A stretch of DNA of 64,000 bases from JAVMKJ01 sp031732875 (GCA_031732875.1 JAVMKL010000271.1:1-64000); one strand, 5' to 3'; counted from the first letter of the stretch, positions 46,380 to 56,385 are shown. Made by a program: numbers and translations. The notes: a model not told the origin generated them from the sequence alone.

Positions 46380-48353
46380 ATGAAAACCACTGCTCCACCA
46401 GCCGACCCACAAACTCCAGTCGTGGACGTCATCATCCCCGTTTACCGGGGGCTGAGCGAAACGCGAAACTGTCTGGAAAGCGTCTTGGCGCATCCTCAGA
46501 TCACGGCCATGGAAGTGGTCGTGATCAATGACCACAGCCCCGACCCACACATCGGCGACTATCTCGACCATCTGGCGAGCAACCAAAAAATTACCTTGCT
46601 GAACAACCCGGTCAACACGGGTTTTGTCAATGCCGTCAATCGGGGCATGACACTTCATCCCCTGCGCGACGTCGTTCTGCTCAATAGCGATACCGAGGTT
46701 CACGGCGACTGGCTGGATCGCTTGCGGCGTTGCGCCCATGATGGCCCGGGAATCGGTACCGTTACACCATTCTCCAACAATGCCACGATCTGTAGCTATC
46801 CGTGCTTCATGCAGGACAATCCACTCCCCGAGGGCTGGACGCTGGCGGCGCTGGACCAACTGTGCGCGACGGTCAACGCCGGCCAGGCGGTAAACCTGCC
46901 GACCGCGGTGGGTTTCTGCATGTACATCACCCGCCGTTGTCTAGATCAGATCGGCTATTTCGACGCCACCCTGTTCGCCCGTGGTTACGGCGAGGAGAAC
47001 GATTTCTCGATGCGAGCGCTGGAAGTCGGCTTTCGGCACCGACTGGCGGCCGATGTCTTCGTCTACCATCGCGGCGGTGTTTCGTTCGGAGCTGAGAGCG
47101 CCACCCTCTGCACCGAAGCTCAGCGGATTCTGGAAAAGCGTCACCCGCGCTATTTTCCGCTGGTTAACGATCACTGCGCCCGCGATCCCGCCCGGCCGCT
47201 GCGGCGTCACATCGATGCTGCTCGGCTGGCTCGCTCGCTCCGACAACGGCTACTGTTCGTCATGCACAAGGGTGGTGGCGGAACCGAGAAGCATGTTCGG
47301 GAACTGGCGGCGTTGCTCGAGACCGATTGCGAGGTCTTTATCCTGCGAGCTTTTGACGCAACCACGGCAGTGCTGGAGTGGGCGCGGCGCGGGGAAGAGT
47401 TCAGCGCCTGGTTCCCGCTGCCGCACGCTTATTCGGACTTGTTGGCCTTTCTGCGGGCGCTGCCGGTGACGCGCATTCATTTCCATCATATATTGGACTT
47501 GCAGGAGCAGTTGTTGCGACTGCCGGCCGATCTGGACCTGCCCTACGATTTCACCCTGCACGACTATTACCCAATCTGCCCGCAATACAATCTGGCGCGG
47601 GCCGATGGCCGCTATTGCGGCGAGCCCGACACCGCTGGATGCAACGCCTGTCTGGCCGAGCGGCCGGCACCCTGGGGGCTGGACATACTGTCCTGGCGCT
47701 CCCGGTTCCGGGTCCTGCTGGCCGGCGCCGCGAGGATCATTGTGCCGTCACGGGATTTGCTGCAGCGGATGCGGCATTACATACCCGAAGCGCGCTATGT
47801 ATTGCTATCGCACCCGGAAATGGCAACCGAGACACCGCTGGCGCCGCGCCCGCCCCCGGGCGGCGAGCTCAAGATCGCGGTGCTGGGGCGGCTGACGCCG
47901 GCCAAGGGTCTACACCTGCTGGAGGCCTGCGCCGCCGACGCCAAGGCACGAGGGCTGCCGCTGTTTTTCCGGGTGATCGGCCATCCCGACCGGGAGGCGC
48001 GGCAGGAACCTGACGTTCCATTGTCCTTCAGCGGACCCTACGACGATAGCCAACTATCGCTACTGATCGCCCGGGAACGGCCGAATATGATCTTCTTCCC
48101 GGCCCAGTGGCCCGAAACCTATTCCTACACGCTGAGTTCCGCCTTGGGGAGCGGGCTACCCATCATCGCGCCCTTGTTGGGCGCGTTTGCCGAGCGGCTG
48201 GCTGGTTATCGCGAGGCCTGGCAGCTGGCCTGGGATACACCCCCGGCGGGCTGGAACGATCTGTTCATGTCCCTGCGGCGCGGCCGCGATCAGGGTACGG
48301 TTCAGGAGAACTCCGACCATGAGGCCCGAGCAGTATCTGCGGCGGTACGCTGA
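46380..48353 (+). CDS. Two-domain glycosyltransferase (GT2 plus GT4-like)
   Basis: A 657-aa protein. Residues ~13-290 form a GT2 (GT-A) domain: VDVIIPVYRGLSETRNCLESV, VVVINDHSPD, NPVNTGFVNAVNRGM, LNSDTEV (DxD) and GYFDATLFARGYGEENDFSMRA. Residues ~290-640 form a GT4-type GT-B half: MHKGGGGTEKHVRELAAL, LHDYYPICPQYNL, IVPSRDLLQRM, VLGRLTPAKGLHLLEACA and PETYSYTLSSALGSGLPIIAP. Probably adds two successive sugars to a surface polysaccharide. The coiled-coil gene follows on the same strand. Confidence 0.9.
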   Translation: MKTTAPPADPQTPVVDVIIPVYRGLSETRNCLESVLAHPQITAMEVVVINDHSPDPHIGDYLDHLASNQKITLLNNPVNTGFVNAVNRGMTLHPLRDVVLLNSDTEVHGDWLDRLRRCAHDGPGIGTVTPFSNNATICSYPCFMQDNPLPEGWTLAALDQLCATVNAGQAVNLPTAVGFCMYITRRCLDQIGYFDATLFARGYGEENDFSMRALEVGFRHRLAADVFVYHRGGVSFGAESATLCTEAQRILEKRHPRYFPLVNDHCARDPARPLRRHIDAARLARSLRQRLLFVMHKGGGGTEKHVRELAALLETDCEVFILRAFDATTAVLEWARRGEEFSAWFPLPHAYSDLLAFLRALPVTRIHFHHILDLQEQLLRLPADLDLPYDFTLHDYYPICPQYNLARADGRYCGEPDTAGCNACLAERPAPWGLDILSWRSRFRVLLAGAARIIVPSRDLLQRMRHYIPEARYVLLSHPEMATETPLAPRPPPGGELKIAVLGRLTPAKGLHLLEACAADAKARGLPLFFRVIGHPDREARQEPDVPLSFSGPYDDSQLSLLIARERPNMIFFPAQWPETYSYTLSSALGSGLPIIAPLLGAFAERLAGYREAWQLAWDTPPAGWNDLFMSLRRGRDQGTVQENSDHEARAVSAAVR

Positions 48354-48894
48354 GCCGTTTCAATCCCGGTCCGGCACCGTGGACAGGAGCGCGGCCAGCC
48401 CCGACGAGCGAAACGGAACAGCGCTGTTCCTCGACCAAGGCTATTATTATCCACCTCATGTAAGGGATGAAGCCTATCTCGACGTGCAAAGCCCGCTCGA
48501 CCTGCTCGAGATCCTTCAGGACATTCTGGACGAGGGGCGCACGGGCCAGCGCCTGACCCGCCGGCAGGTCATCGAACATCTCGATTTGGTGCGAAACCTT
48601 AAGGCCGAACTGGAATGGCGGCGCGCGGAGGTCGAACGCCTGTCCGGCGAGCTGGCGCGGCATCAAGCCAACGAGGCCGCCCTGACGGTGGAATTGGCTG
48701 ATCGGGAAACCTGGATGACACGGCGGACGACCGAGCTGGAGCACCATCAGGCCGTTCAGACGCAACTTGAAAATGAAAACGCTACCCTTCGCGCCAATCT
48801 CACCGAATTGCGCCGGTCCACGTCCTGGAAAGTAACGGCACCGCTACGGCGGTTTGGTATGATCCTCAGGGCAATGCGGGCGCCGGACGGGTGA
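48319..48894 (+). CDS. Coiled-coil protein with SWKVTAPLR tail
   Basis: A 191-aa protein. After a polar start (RPEQYLRRYAEPFQSRSG) and YYYPPHVRDEAYLDVQSPLDLLEILQDIL, residues ~90-175 form an amphipathic coiled coil (LKAELEWRRAEVERLSGELARH, then TTELEHHQAVQTQLENENATL). The tail RRSTSWKVTAPLRRFG is a motif seen after coiled-coil linkers of glycosyl- and methyltransferases in polysaccharide loci. The ATG at 48319 has an AGGAG site eleven bases upstream and overlaps the preceding gene by 35 bp. A scaffold role is possible; it is not proven. Confidence 0.78.
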   Translation: MRPEQYLRRYAEPFQSRSGTVDRSAASPDERNGTALFLDQGYYYPPHVRDEAYLDVQSPLDLLEILQDILDEGRTGQRLTRRQVIEHLDLVRNLKAELEWRRAEVERLSGELARHQANEAALTVELADRETWMTRRTTELEHHQAVQTQLENENATLRANLTELRRSTSWKVTAPLRRFGMILRAMRAPDG

Positions 48895-48961
48895 CCGTCC
48901 GTGGCCGGTTATCGCAACCATGGCCTGGATGTCTTCCGAACCGGCGCCATTCTGCTGGTTT

Positions 48962-51622
48962 TCAACCAGCAGAGCCGGCGAGCGACTCGGACAAGGCGGC
49001 GGCCAAGCGGTCCGCCACCGGCCCGCCGCCAGACAGGATAGTATTGACTTTCAGCAGACGGCACATCAGGACCAAGGTCCGGAGCCGGCATTGCCGCATG
49101 TCGGCCGCGTCCCCCCCAGTGCGATCTCCGGCGAAGTGGTCGTACCAGCGCAGGGGGCCGGCACTGCCTTCCAGCCACAATCCCCCGGCTGGAAACGGTG
49201 GGGCGGAAGCGCGGCCATCCCGCTCCGGCGCGGCGGACACGACGAAGACGCGCTGGCCCCCGGCGGCGAGTTGGCCGGCGCGGCGCGCGGTTTCCAGCCA
49301 CCCATTCCCCTGGCCGGCGGCGACCAGCAGGACCGATTCGCCCCACGCCGGGCCACCGCAGGCCGTCTCCAGTGCCGTCCGCGCCAGTTCCCGTTCCGCC
49401 CGCAGGGATGGATCGGTTGACAGATCGGGCTCGCCGGGGATACGCCAGCGCACGTCGCGCTCGTAGGTGGCGATGGTTCGGCAGAGACTTTGCAGCGCGG
49501 GGTTGCCGCGAACCCATCCCTGTCGGATGAACCAGCCTTTCACCGCGAGGTCTTCCGCCAGCCAGTCCAGAGTGCCGATCATTTTGGAAGTGTTGGCGGC
49601 GGGATGCCGGCGGTGGCGGTTGAGGGTTTCGGGAACGAACGCCACGTCACCTTGCCAGGCGATGCCGGCGTAGGTGACCCAGTCGCCAGCGAAGCGGAAG
49701 GGAATGGCCGCCGCCACGGCGGCCAGCGCGGCGCTTCGGCGCATGATCACGGCGCTGGCGTTGATGATGGCGTTCTTATGGGCCAGCGCCAAGTTCAGTT
49801 CGTCCTGACCAGCGGCACGGTAGGCATGGCGCCAGCGTTCGGGGTCGAGGTCGTCGGTCCAGGCCAGATAGTCCGGACCGAGGGGTTCGCCGTCCGGTCC
49901 CACAGGCATGGACTGGCAGTAGGCCAGAGCCACACGCTCGTCGGTGAACCGAGCCAGCAGGGCGTCGAGCAAGCCCGGCTCGCAAAAATCATCCGATTCG
50001 GCGACCCAGACCAGCTCGCCCCGCGCCATTTCCAGCCCTTTTTGCCACTGAGCGAAGGGATTGCCCGAATTGCGCTCGTTGAACGAGAGCCTCACCGCGG
50101 CCCGGCCGGCATGGCTGTCGATGATGGCGTGGCTGGCATCGGTGGAGGCATCGTCGAGAATCAGTGTTTCGAAATCGCGGAAGGTCTGGCTGAAAATCGA
50201 ATCGAAACGCTGCCGCAGCCAAGGAGCGCAATTGTAATTCGGCACGATCACGCTCAGGGGGTGGGGCCTGCCCGCGAGTTCGCGACACAGAGCAAGAATG
50301 CGCGGCGCCTCGTGGTCGCTGACATGGGTGGCGAGCAGTTTCTCGCGGGCGGCTGCCCCAAGCCGTGCCCGGAGATCCGGGAGCCGGGCCAGCAGTTCCA
50401 CCTTTTCCGCCATCGCCGCCACGTCTTCGAAGGGGACTACAAAGCCGATCTCGTCAGCCACAAATGCCGACATCCCCCCCGCGTCGGCGAAACAGATGAT
50501 CGGCAGCCCGCATTCGGCCGCTTCGAGGCAAACCAGCGGAAAGGGATCTTCTCGTGAAGGGAGCAGGAAAATATCGCCGGCGCGGAAGAGGGCGCGCGGA
50601 TTCGGATGCGGCTGCAACAGTTGGATGCGACCCCTCAGGCCGTAGCGGTCGATCAGGTGCTCCATAACGGGGATGCGGCCATCCGTGCCATCACCTATCC
50701 AGTAAAAGTACGCGTCGGTGGCCTGCGATCCGACCACTCGCCGGGCGACCTCCACGAACAGATCGGCGCCTTTGCGCCAGTCGCGCGTACCGCAACCGAA
50801 AATCAGGATGCCATCGTCGTTTACGCCCAGCGACTGGCGCAGGGCAACGGTCTCGGCCGGCCCCAGCGGGATTTCATCCAGTGGCTCGATGAAGGCATGG
50901 ACCACCGAACCCCGGTCGCGGTCGATTCCGTGAGTGCTCACCAGATTGTCGAGCACCGGCAGGGATGCGGCGATGTAATGGTGGGTATGGCGCAGCATCA
51001 GCCGCAGGGTGCGATGGTCGGCGAAACGCCGCAACGACTGCTCGAGTTCGTGGACGTGGGTTACGATGGGGGCTTCCAGTCCACCCAGCCAGCCATAGGC
51101 TTGGGCGGCAACCGCGGAGTTACCGTAGATCAGGTCCACTCTGCCGCCGCAGAACCGGCGCACTACCTCGAGCCGTTCGCCTGGGGGTAGGTCCTTGGCC
51201 AGCACCATCATCGGGGCGAGCGGCCGAAAGGCCGGCAGGAGATCGCCACCTTCCAACAGCAGCAGATGCATCCTGGTCCAGGCATGACGCCCGAGCCAGC
51301 GCATGAGATGCAACAGCACCATCTGCGAACCGGCTTGGGCTGCATCGTGGCCGACGAAGAGGATGGACAGCGGGGGTACCGGCAGGGATCGGGTCGCCGC
51401 GGGTTCCAGCGGTTGCGCCGGTTGGGGCGCGGGTTGGCCACGGGTGGTAACCGCACCGGCTGGAGCGATTCCCAGCCAGCGGCGGATCAGCACGACCAAC
51501 CGGCGTTTCTGCTGGAACGAGAACCCTGGAGTTCGATAGTAGAGTCTGGAAAGCCAGGGCTTTAGCCTGGCGGTTCCGCCATTCAAAAGGCGGGCAACGT
51601 GCTGAACAAGAGGGACGTTCAT
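48962..51622 (-). CDS. Multidomain glycosyltransferase (GT4 plus GT2)
   Basis: An 886-aa protein. Residues ~80-455 are a GT4-like GT-B domain (LSILFVGHDAAQAGSQMVLLHLMRWLG, FGCGTRDWRKGADLFVEVARRV, FLLPSREDPFPLVCLEAAECGLPIICF). Residues ~460-700 are a GT2 domain (HPLSVIVPNYNCAPWLRQRFDSI, LILDDASTDASHAIID, RGELVWVAESDDFCEPG). The last ~180 residues have no recognised domain. The order is opposite to that of the 46380 gene, which has GT2 first. A surface polysaccharide enzyme is inferred. Confidence 0.88.
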   Translation of the reverse strand: MNVPLVQHVARLLNGGTARLKPWLSRLYYRTPGFSFQQKRRLVVLIRRWLGIAPAGAVTTRGQPAPQPAQPLEPAATRSLPVPPLSILFVGHDAAQAGSQMVLLHLMRWLGRHAWTRMHLLLLEGGDLLPAFRPLAPMMVLAKDLPPGERLEVVRRFCGGRVDLIYGNSAVAAQAYGWLGGLEAPIVTHVHELEQSLRRFADHRTLRLMLRHTHHYIAASLPVLDNLVSTHGIDRDRGSVVHAFIEPLDEIPLGPAETVALRQSLGVNDDGILIFGCGTRDWRKGADLFVEVARRVVGSQATDAYFYWIGDGTDGRIPVMEHLIDRYGLRGRIQLLQPHPNPRALFRAGDIFLLPSREDPFPLVCLEAAECGLPIICFADAGGMSAFVADEIGFVVPFEDVAAMAEKVELLARLPDLRARLGAAAREKLLATHVSDHEAPRILALCRELAGRPHPLSVIVPNYNCAPWLRQRFDSIFSQTFRDFETLILDDASTDASHAIIDSHAGRAAVRLSFNERNSGNPFAQWQKGLEMARGELVWVAESDDFCEPGLLDALLARFTDERVALAYCQSMPVGPDGEPLGPDYLAWTDDLDPERWRHAYRAAGQDELNLALAHKNAIINASAVIMRRSAALAAVAAAIPFRFAGDWVTYAGIAWQGDVAFVPETLNRHRRHPAANTSKMIGTLDWLAEDLAVKGWFIRQGWVRGNPALQSLCRTIATYERDVRWRIPGEPDLSTDPSLRAERELARTALETACGGPAWGESVLLVAAGQGNGWLETARRAGQLAAGGQRVFVVSAAPERDGRASAPPFPAGGLWLEGSAGPLRWYDHFAGDRTGGDAADMRQCRLRTLVLMCRLLKVNTILSGGGPVADRLAAALSESLAGSAG

Positions 51623-51673
51623 GTCGGTTTTTCTGTCGTCCGGTGCGACTGCTTGATACAGCTCGCGGGTTTA

Positions 51674-53794
51674 TCACGTGCGATCCGATCCTGGAGGGCA
51701 TGCCGTGGAACCTAGGGCGTTCCGGGTCGCTTCCAGATAGCGGTGACCGTACTTGCGGTCCGGTTCGAGATGGTTACCCTCGGCCCACTCGTTCCAGGCA
51801 TTGACGAAGACCAGCCGTTCGTTTGCGGCGCGGAACCAGCGGGTCTCGGTTACAATCCGTTTCAGCCACCGCTCGTAATATTCCGGCTCGGTACCCAGGA
51901 AAATGTCGCTGTTATCCTGCCGGCGGGCGGTGTTGTCCCAGGACGGCATGGCGGTACGGAAGAATGGATAAGGCATCAGTGGCCGGTTCATGAAGAAGTC
52001 GGCGGTGGCAACGTAGTCGAAGAATCGACCTTGGAAGTTCGGGTTGAGCACCTCCGCCGGCCGCTCGGCCAACACGGCCATGGCATGGGGCGGAAATTCG
52101 ACGGCGGCGTCGAAGCCGAACTCGCGCGGATCGACGATGAAGCCGAGGCTTTGCACCGCGGCCAGATAGGGATTGCCCAGTCCGACTTCGCGGCAGTAGC
52201 GACGCCAGATCCCGGCGGTGACAGCGGCATCGGGCAGCAGGCCAGGCTGGTAGACCAGCAGCAGTGGTCGGCCGTCGATCCGAATATAGCGCCGGTCGCG
52301 CAGGGCGGGCTCCAGGGTCCGAATGAAGTTCAGATCATCCTCATTGGAATGTTCCTGGGCGATCAGGATTTCGGCGTCGAGACCGTCCCAGCGCCGGCTC
52401 CAGTTCTCGTTGGCCCAGCAGACGCAGAAAGGAAAATCCGGGTGACCCGACCGCACCACCTCGTCGAGCGGACGGTTCAACAGCCGCTTGCCGGCAAACC
52501 AGTAATAATAGTAGCAGAAGCCGTAAATGCCGTAGCGCCGGGCCAGGACAACCTGCTCGTCGCGGACCTCGGGCACCCGCAAGTCATAGAAGCCGAGATC
52601 GGCCGGCAGACGCGGCTGGTAGTGGCCAGCGAAGTTAGGCAGGGCCTTGGCGACGTTGGCCCAGTCGGTGAAACCCTTGCCCCACCAACGGTCATTTTCC
52701 GGGATCGGGTGATACTGGGGCAGATAGAAGGCAATCAGCCTGACTCGATCGCGCGCCTTCAGGATTTCGCCCCAGCGCCGCAGGTGGATTTCCCTGTTGC
52801 GTTCGATTTGCCGCAACTTGTGCCCGTCCTGGCTGGTCGCAACACTCGGAGAGTGGATTACTTCGGCGGCCGGCTGGTAGATGACCTTGCGGCCCCGCGC
52901 CCACACCCGCAGCGACAGGTCGCAATCCTCGAAACAGGCCAGCGCGTGGACTTCATCGAAACCACCCAGGTCCCGAAACAGTTCCGTTTCGATCAACAGG
53001 CAGGCCCCGGAGCAGTGGTCTACCTCGCGCGGAGCGCCGTTAAACCACGGCTTGGCCGGATCGTCATTCAGGCCGATCCGTTCCACCGTACCGTCCGGGC
53101 GCAGGGCGGCACCGGCTTCCCACAGGTAGCCGTTGGGCTGAATCAGCTTGGCGCCGGCGATTCCGACCTCCGGGATGGTGGCGAAGACCTCCAGCAGCCG
53201 GTCCAGCCAGCCCGACAGCACCTGGGTGCTGTTGTCGAGGAACAGCAGGTAGCGGCCCCGCGCCCGTTCGGCACCGCGGTTGGCGACGCGCGGGAAGCCG
53301 AGGTTTTCCGGATTGCGGAGATAACGCAGGCCAGGGATGTCGGCGAGCAAACGCTCGGTGGCATCGCTGGAGGAATCGTCCACCACGATGATCTCACAAC
53401 AGGCCTCGGGCGGGTTACGCTGGATTGTGGTCAAGCAGCGGACCGTGTGCTCGACTTGGTTGAAGGTTGTAATGACGACCGAGACCAATGGTTCGTCGTG
53501 CGCGGCGAAGCGCAGGCCGGCGGCTAGGTCATCCACCCCATTCGGGCCGATTTCCAGCAGCACCGGTGGCGGCAAGGGCGGCAGCGGCACCCCGAGATCG
53601 GCTATCATTGTCGCCGGCCGAATAGCTGAAGTCTGTACAAGCCACTGCTGGTAGTTGGCGCTGTATTTCAACAACGGCCCCAGATACCGGTAGATCAAGG
53701 ATTTCAGACGCCATCTAACGGGGAGCGTCAACGGTAGCCGGCGATAGAGAAAGCGGGCTGCCCGACTGGCCAGGACTCGGGTTCTACTGGGCAT
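51674..53794 (-). CDS. GT2 glycosyltransferase fused to WbsX-like (GH99-like) domain
   Basis: A 706-aa protein. Residues ~95-335 form a GT2 domain: PLVSVVITTFNQVEHTVRCL, IVVDDSSSDAT, NPENLGFPRVANRGAERARG, FLDNSTQVL and HCSGACLLIETELFRDLGGFDE. Residues ~350-690 form a WbsX-type domain common in O-antigen loci (LIAFYLPQYHPIPENDRWWG, GKGFTDWANVAKALP, GIYGFCYYYYWFAGKRLL, FVNAWNEWAEGNHLEPD). It lies 51 bp upstream of the GT4-GT2 gene on the same strand, likely the same operon. Confidence 0.93.
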   Translation of the reverse strand: MPSRTRVLASRAARFLYRRLPLTLPVRWRLKSLIYRYLGPLLKYSANYQQWLVQTSAIRPATMIADLGVPLPPLPPPVLLEIGPNGVDDLAAGLRFAAHDEPLVSVVITTFNQVEHTVRCLTTIQRNPPEACCEIIVVDDSSSDATERLLADIPGLRYLRNPENLGFPRVANRGAERARGRYLLFLDNSTQVLSGWLDRLLEVFATIPEVGIAGAKLIQPNGYLWEAGAALRPDGTVERIGLNDDPAKPWFNGAPREVDHCSGACLLIETELFRDLGGFDEVHALACFEDCDLSLRVWARGRKVIYQPAAEVIHSPSVATSQDGHKLRQIERNREIHLRRWGEILKARDRVRLIAFYLPQYHPIPENDRWWGKGFTDWANVAKALPNFAGHYQPRLPADLGFYDLRVPEVRDEQVVLARRYGIYGFCYYYYWFAGKRLLNRPLDEVVRSGHPDFPFCVCWANENWSRRWDGLDAEILIAQEHSNEDDLNFIRTLEPALRDRRYIRIDGRPLLLVYQPGLLPDAAVTAGIWRRYCREVGLGNPYLAAVQSLGFIVDPREFGFDAAVEFPPHAMAVLAERPAEVLNPNFQGRFFDYVATADFFMNRPLMPYPFFRTAMPSWDNTARRQDNSDIFLGTEPEYYERWLKRIVTETRWFRAANERLVFVNAWNEWAEGNHLEPDRKYGHRYLEATRNALGSTACPPGSDRT

Positions 53795-54098
53795 GGGATT
53801 GTCTGATGAGGTTCCGCAGCCTAGACGGCCCGGGAGCGGTGATGGTGATTTGGGCTGAATGTAGCAGCTATCTCGATAAATTCGCTGAAAACGATGGCTT
53901 GCGAAAGTATTCTAGGGCATTGCCGCCCGATGTGAAACCGCGCTGGAGGGAACGGGGAGGATGACCGGGGCGCGACCGAGCGCACCAAGGTTTCGGACGG
54001 AGAAGCGGTGAGGATGTCGACTCATGGAACCGCTTCGGGGTCGTTATCGTCGACCGAGGAACAACCGGCTTCCAGCAACCCGGCCGATACCGCGGGCG
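53795..54098. other. Intergenic region between polysaccharide and dehydrogenase genes
   Basis: 304 bp. An 8-bp inverted repeat (GAAGCGGT 54002-54009 with ACCGCTTC 54029-54036) lies beyond the dehydrogenase stop and could form a hairpin. The small open frames here have no support. Confidence 0.5.
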
Positions 54099-55055
54099 TC
54101 ACCCCACCACCCGCACCGGGACGCCATCGAGATAGCCCCGAACGTTCTCCGCCAGTTGCTCGACCAGCCGCTGGCGCGATTCGCGACTGCCCCAGGCGCA
54201 GTGCGGTGTGACGATCAGATTGGGGATATCGGGCGCCAGCAGCGGATTGCCGGCCACCGGTGGTTCCAGGCTCAGCACGTCCACCCCCGCCCCGCCCAGC
54301 GCGCCCAGGCGTAGCGCCTCGGCCAGCAACGCTTCGTCCACCAGCCCGCCGCGCGCCGTGTTGATCAGAATGGCATCGCGGCGCATCAGCGCCAGTTCCC
54401 ATGCCCCGATCAGGCCGCGGGTCCCCGGCGTCAGCGGGCAGTGCAGGCTGAGCACGTCCACCTGCGGCAGCAGAATCGGCAAGGGAACCCGGCCTTCCTC
54501 CGGCTCCACCGTGCCGGGGCGCTGGGCGCGCAGCACCCGCATCCCGAACGCCTCGGCCACCCGCGCCACGCCTCGGCCCAGTTCGCCGTAACCGACGATG
54601 CCCATCGCTTTACCAGCCAGTTCGCGGATTGGAAAATCCAGCAGACAAAACTGGCTGGCCCGCTGCCAGTGACCTCCTCGCACCGCCCGCCGATACTCCG
54701 GCAAGCGGGTGTACAGCGCCAGCAACAGCGCGTACACATGCTGGACCACCGCCGGCGTGACATGGCCCCGGCAGTTGCAGACCGTGACGCCCTGCTCGGT
54801 CGCCGCCGCCAGATCCACGTTGTTGACGCCGGTGGCGGCGATGCAAATCAGTTCCAGCCGCCGGGCCTTTCGGAGTGTGGCGGCATCCAGCACCACCTTG
54901 TTGCTGATCACCACCTCGGCCTCGGCGATGCGTGCGGCAACCTCTTCGGGAGCGGTGGCAGGATAGTAACGCCAATCCGGCAGCACGCGGTCGATGGCGC
55001 CGAAATCGAGATCGTCGCAACCCAGCGAATCCCGATCGAGAAACACACCCAGCAT
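54099..55055 (-). CDS. D-2-hydroxyacid dehydrogenase (glycerate dehydrogenase/hydroxypyruvate reductase type)
   Basis: A 318-aa NAD-dependent dehydrogenase. The nucleotide motif is GIVGYGELGRGVARVAEAFG; the catalytic Arg lies in INTARGGLVDEALL, Glu in LSLEPP and His in VTPHCAWGS. IAATGVNNVDL and NCRGHVTPAVVQHVYALLLAL are typical of glycerate dehydrogenase/hydroxypyruvate reductase enzymes. Substrate assignment is by similarity only. Divergent from hemH. Confidence 0.9.
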   Translation of the reverse strand: MLGVFLDRDSLGCDDLDFGAIDRVLPDWRYYPATAPEEVAARIAEAEVVISNKVVLDAATLRKARRLELICIAATGVNNVDLAAATEQGVTVCNCRGHVTPAVVQHVYALLLALYTRLPEYRRAVRGGHWQRASQFCLLDFPIRELAGKAMGIVGYGELGRGVARVAEAFGMRVLRAQRPGTVEPEEGRVPLPILLPQVDVLSLHCPLTPGTRGLIGAWELALMRRDAILINTARGGLVDEALLAEALRLGALGGAGVDVLSLEPPVAGNPLLAPDIPNLIVTPHCAWGSRESRQRLVEQLAENVRGYLDGVPVRVVG

Positions 55056-55089
55056 GAGGGAACCTCCAGTGGAAGATTCGTTTCATTAT

Positions 55090-55137
55090 AGGCACCGAGG
55101 CATTCAGGCATCGCCGGAAAAGACAGGCACCGAGGCA
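55090..55137 (+). repeat. 13-bp direct repeat before hemH
   Basis: AGGCACCGAGGCA occurs at 55090-55102 and 55125-55137, 35 bp apart. The second copy contains the likely hemH ribosome site (GAGG). Confidence 0.6.
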
Positions 55138-55140
55138 CAA

Positions 55141-56253
55141 ATGACGACATCAACCATTATTTCCAATGCGTTCACGCACGACCAACCCGCCTGCGCCGGC
55201 ATCCTGCTCGCCAATCTCGGCACGCCCGACGCGTCCACGCCCGAGGCGGTGCGCCGCTATCTGGCCGAATTTCTCTGGGATCCGCGGGTGGTGGAAATTC
55301 CCCGCCCGCTGTGGTGGCCGATCCTGCACGGCGTCATCCTGCGAGTCCGGCCGGCCCGGTCGGCGCGCAAGTATCAGGCCATCTGGACTCCGGAGGGCTC
55401 GCCGCTGCTGGTTGTCGCCCGCCGGCAGGCGGCGGCGATCGCGGCGCAACTGGCGGAACGCTGCCCCGGCCCGGTCCGGGTGGCGGTCGGGATGCGCTAC
55501 GGCAACCCCTCCATCCCCGCCGCGCTGGCGGAACTGCGGGCCGCCGGCGTCCGCCGCCTGCTGGTGCTGCCGCTGTACCCGCAATATTCCGCCGCCACGG
55601 TCGCCTCGACCTTCGATGCGGTCGCCGCGGAACTGCGAACCTGGCGCTGGCTGCCGGAACTGCGCTTCGTCGCCCACTACCACGACGATCCGGGCTATCT
55701 GGATGCCCTGGCCGCCCGCATCCGCGCGGCCCGCGCCGAACAACCCGGCGAGCGGCTGCTGTTCTCCTTCCACGGCCTGCCCAGGCGCAATCTGCTCGCC
55801 GGCGACCCCTACCATTGCCAGTGTCACAAGACCGCCCGGCTGGTCGCGGAACGGCTGGGACTCCGGTCCGACGCCTGGGCAGTCGCTTTCCAGTCCCGTT
55901 TCGGCCGCGCCGAATGGTTGCGACCCTACACCAATGTGCTGCTGGGCGATTGGGCGAAGTCCGGGGTCAAAAGCGTCGACGTGGCCTGTCCGGGCTTCGC
56001 GGCAGACTGCCTGGAGACCTTGGAGGAAATCGCTATCGAAAACCGCCGGGCGTTCCTGGAGGCCGGCGGCGAACGTTATCGCTACCTCCCGGCCCTGAAC
56101 GACGCTCCCGCTCATATCGAGGCACTGGTCGACATCATCTGCCATCATGCCGCCGGCTGGCCGGAATTCAACGCCGGTTACGATGCGGCCACCGTCGCCG
56201 CCGAACGCACGGCCAGCCGCGACCGAGCCCAAGCCATGGGCGCGGCGGCCTGA
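55141..56253 (+). CDS. hemH: Ferrochelatase HemH
   Basis: Inserts ferrous iron into protoporphyrin IX, the last step of protohaem synthesis. 370 aa. GILLANLGTPDASTPEAVRRYLAEFLWDPRVVE, TPEGSPL, VAVGMRYGNPSI and LLVLPLYPQYSAATVAS are diagnostic; the catalytic His is in LLFSFHGLPRRNL, and FQSRFGRAEWLRPYT and VACPGFAADCLETLEEI follow. The frame is open upstream; the ATG at 55141 begins the family sequence. Confidence 0.96.
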   Translation: MTTSTIISNAFTHDQPACAGILLANLGTPDASTPEAVRRYLAEFLWDPRVVEIPRPLWWPILHGVILRVRPARSARKYQAIWTPEGSPLLVVARRQAAAIAAQLAERCPGPVRVAVGMRYGNPSIPAALAELRAAGVRRLLVLPLYPQYSAATVASTFDAVAAELRTWRWLPELRFVAHYHDDPGYLDALAARIRAARAEQPGERLLFSFHGLPRRNLLAGDPYHCQCHKTARLVAERLGLRSDAWAVAFQSRFGRAEWLRPYTNVLLGDWAKSGVKSVDVACPGFAADCLETLEEIAIENRRAFLEAGGERYRYLPALNDAPAHIEALVDIICHHAAGWPEFNAGYDAATVAAERTASRDRAQAMGAAA

Positions 56254-56385
56254 ATCGGACCAGTAGGACAATTCCGGTCTCCTTTGCAAAACCGCCTTCT
56301 ATACTCAGTTGAACGGCGACCGCTCGCCAGCGACGACCGCCGGCGGCCCGCAGTGCTGTCCCGAATCCGACCCGTTGACGACAAC

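Noticed and set aside
44180..46435. 751-codon minus-strand ORF opposite cysQ and zapE
   Set aside because: Covers two well-supported plus-strand genes; compositional shadow.
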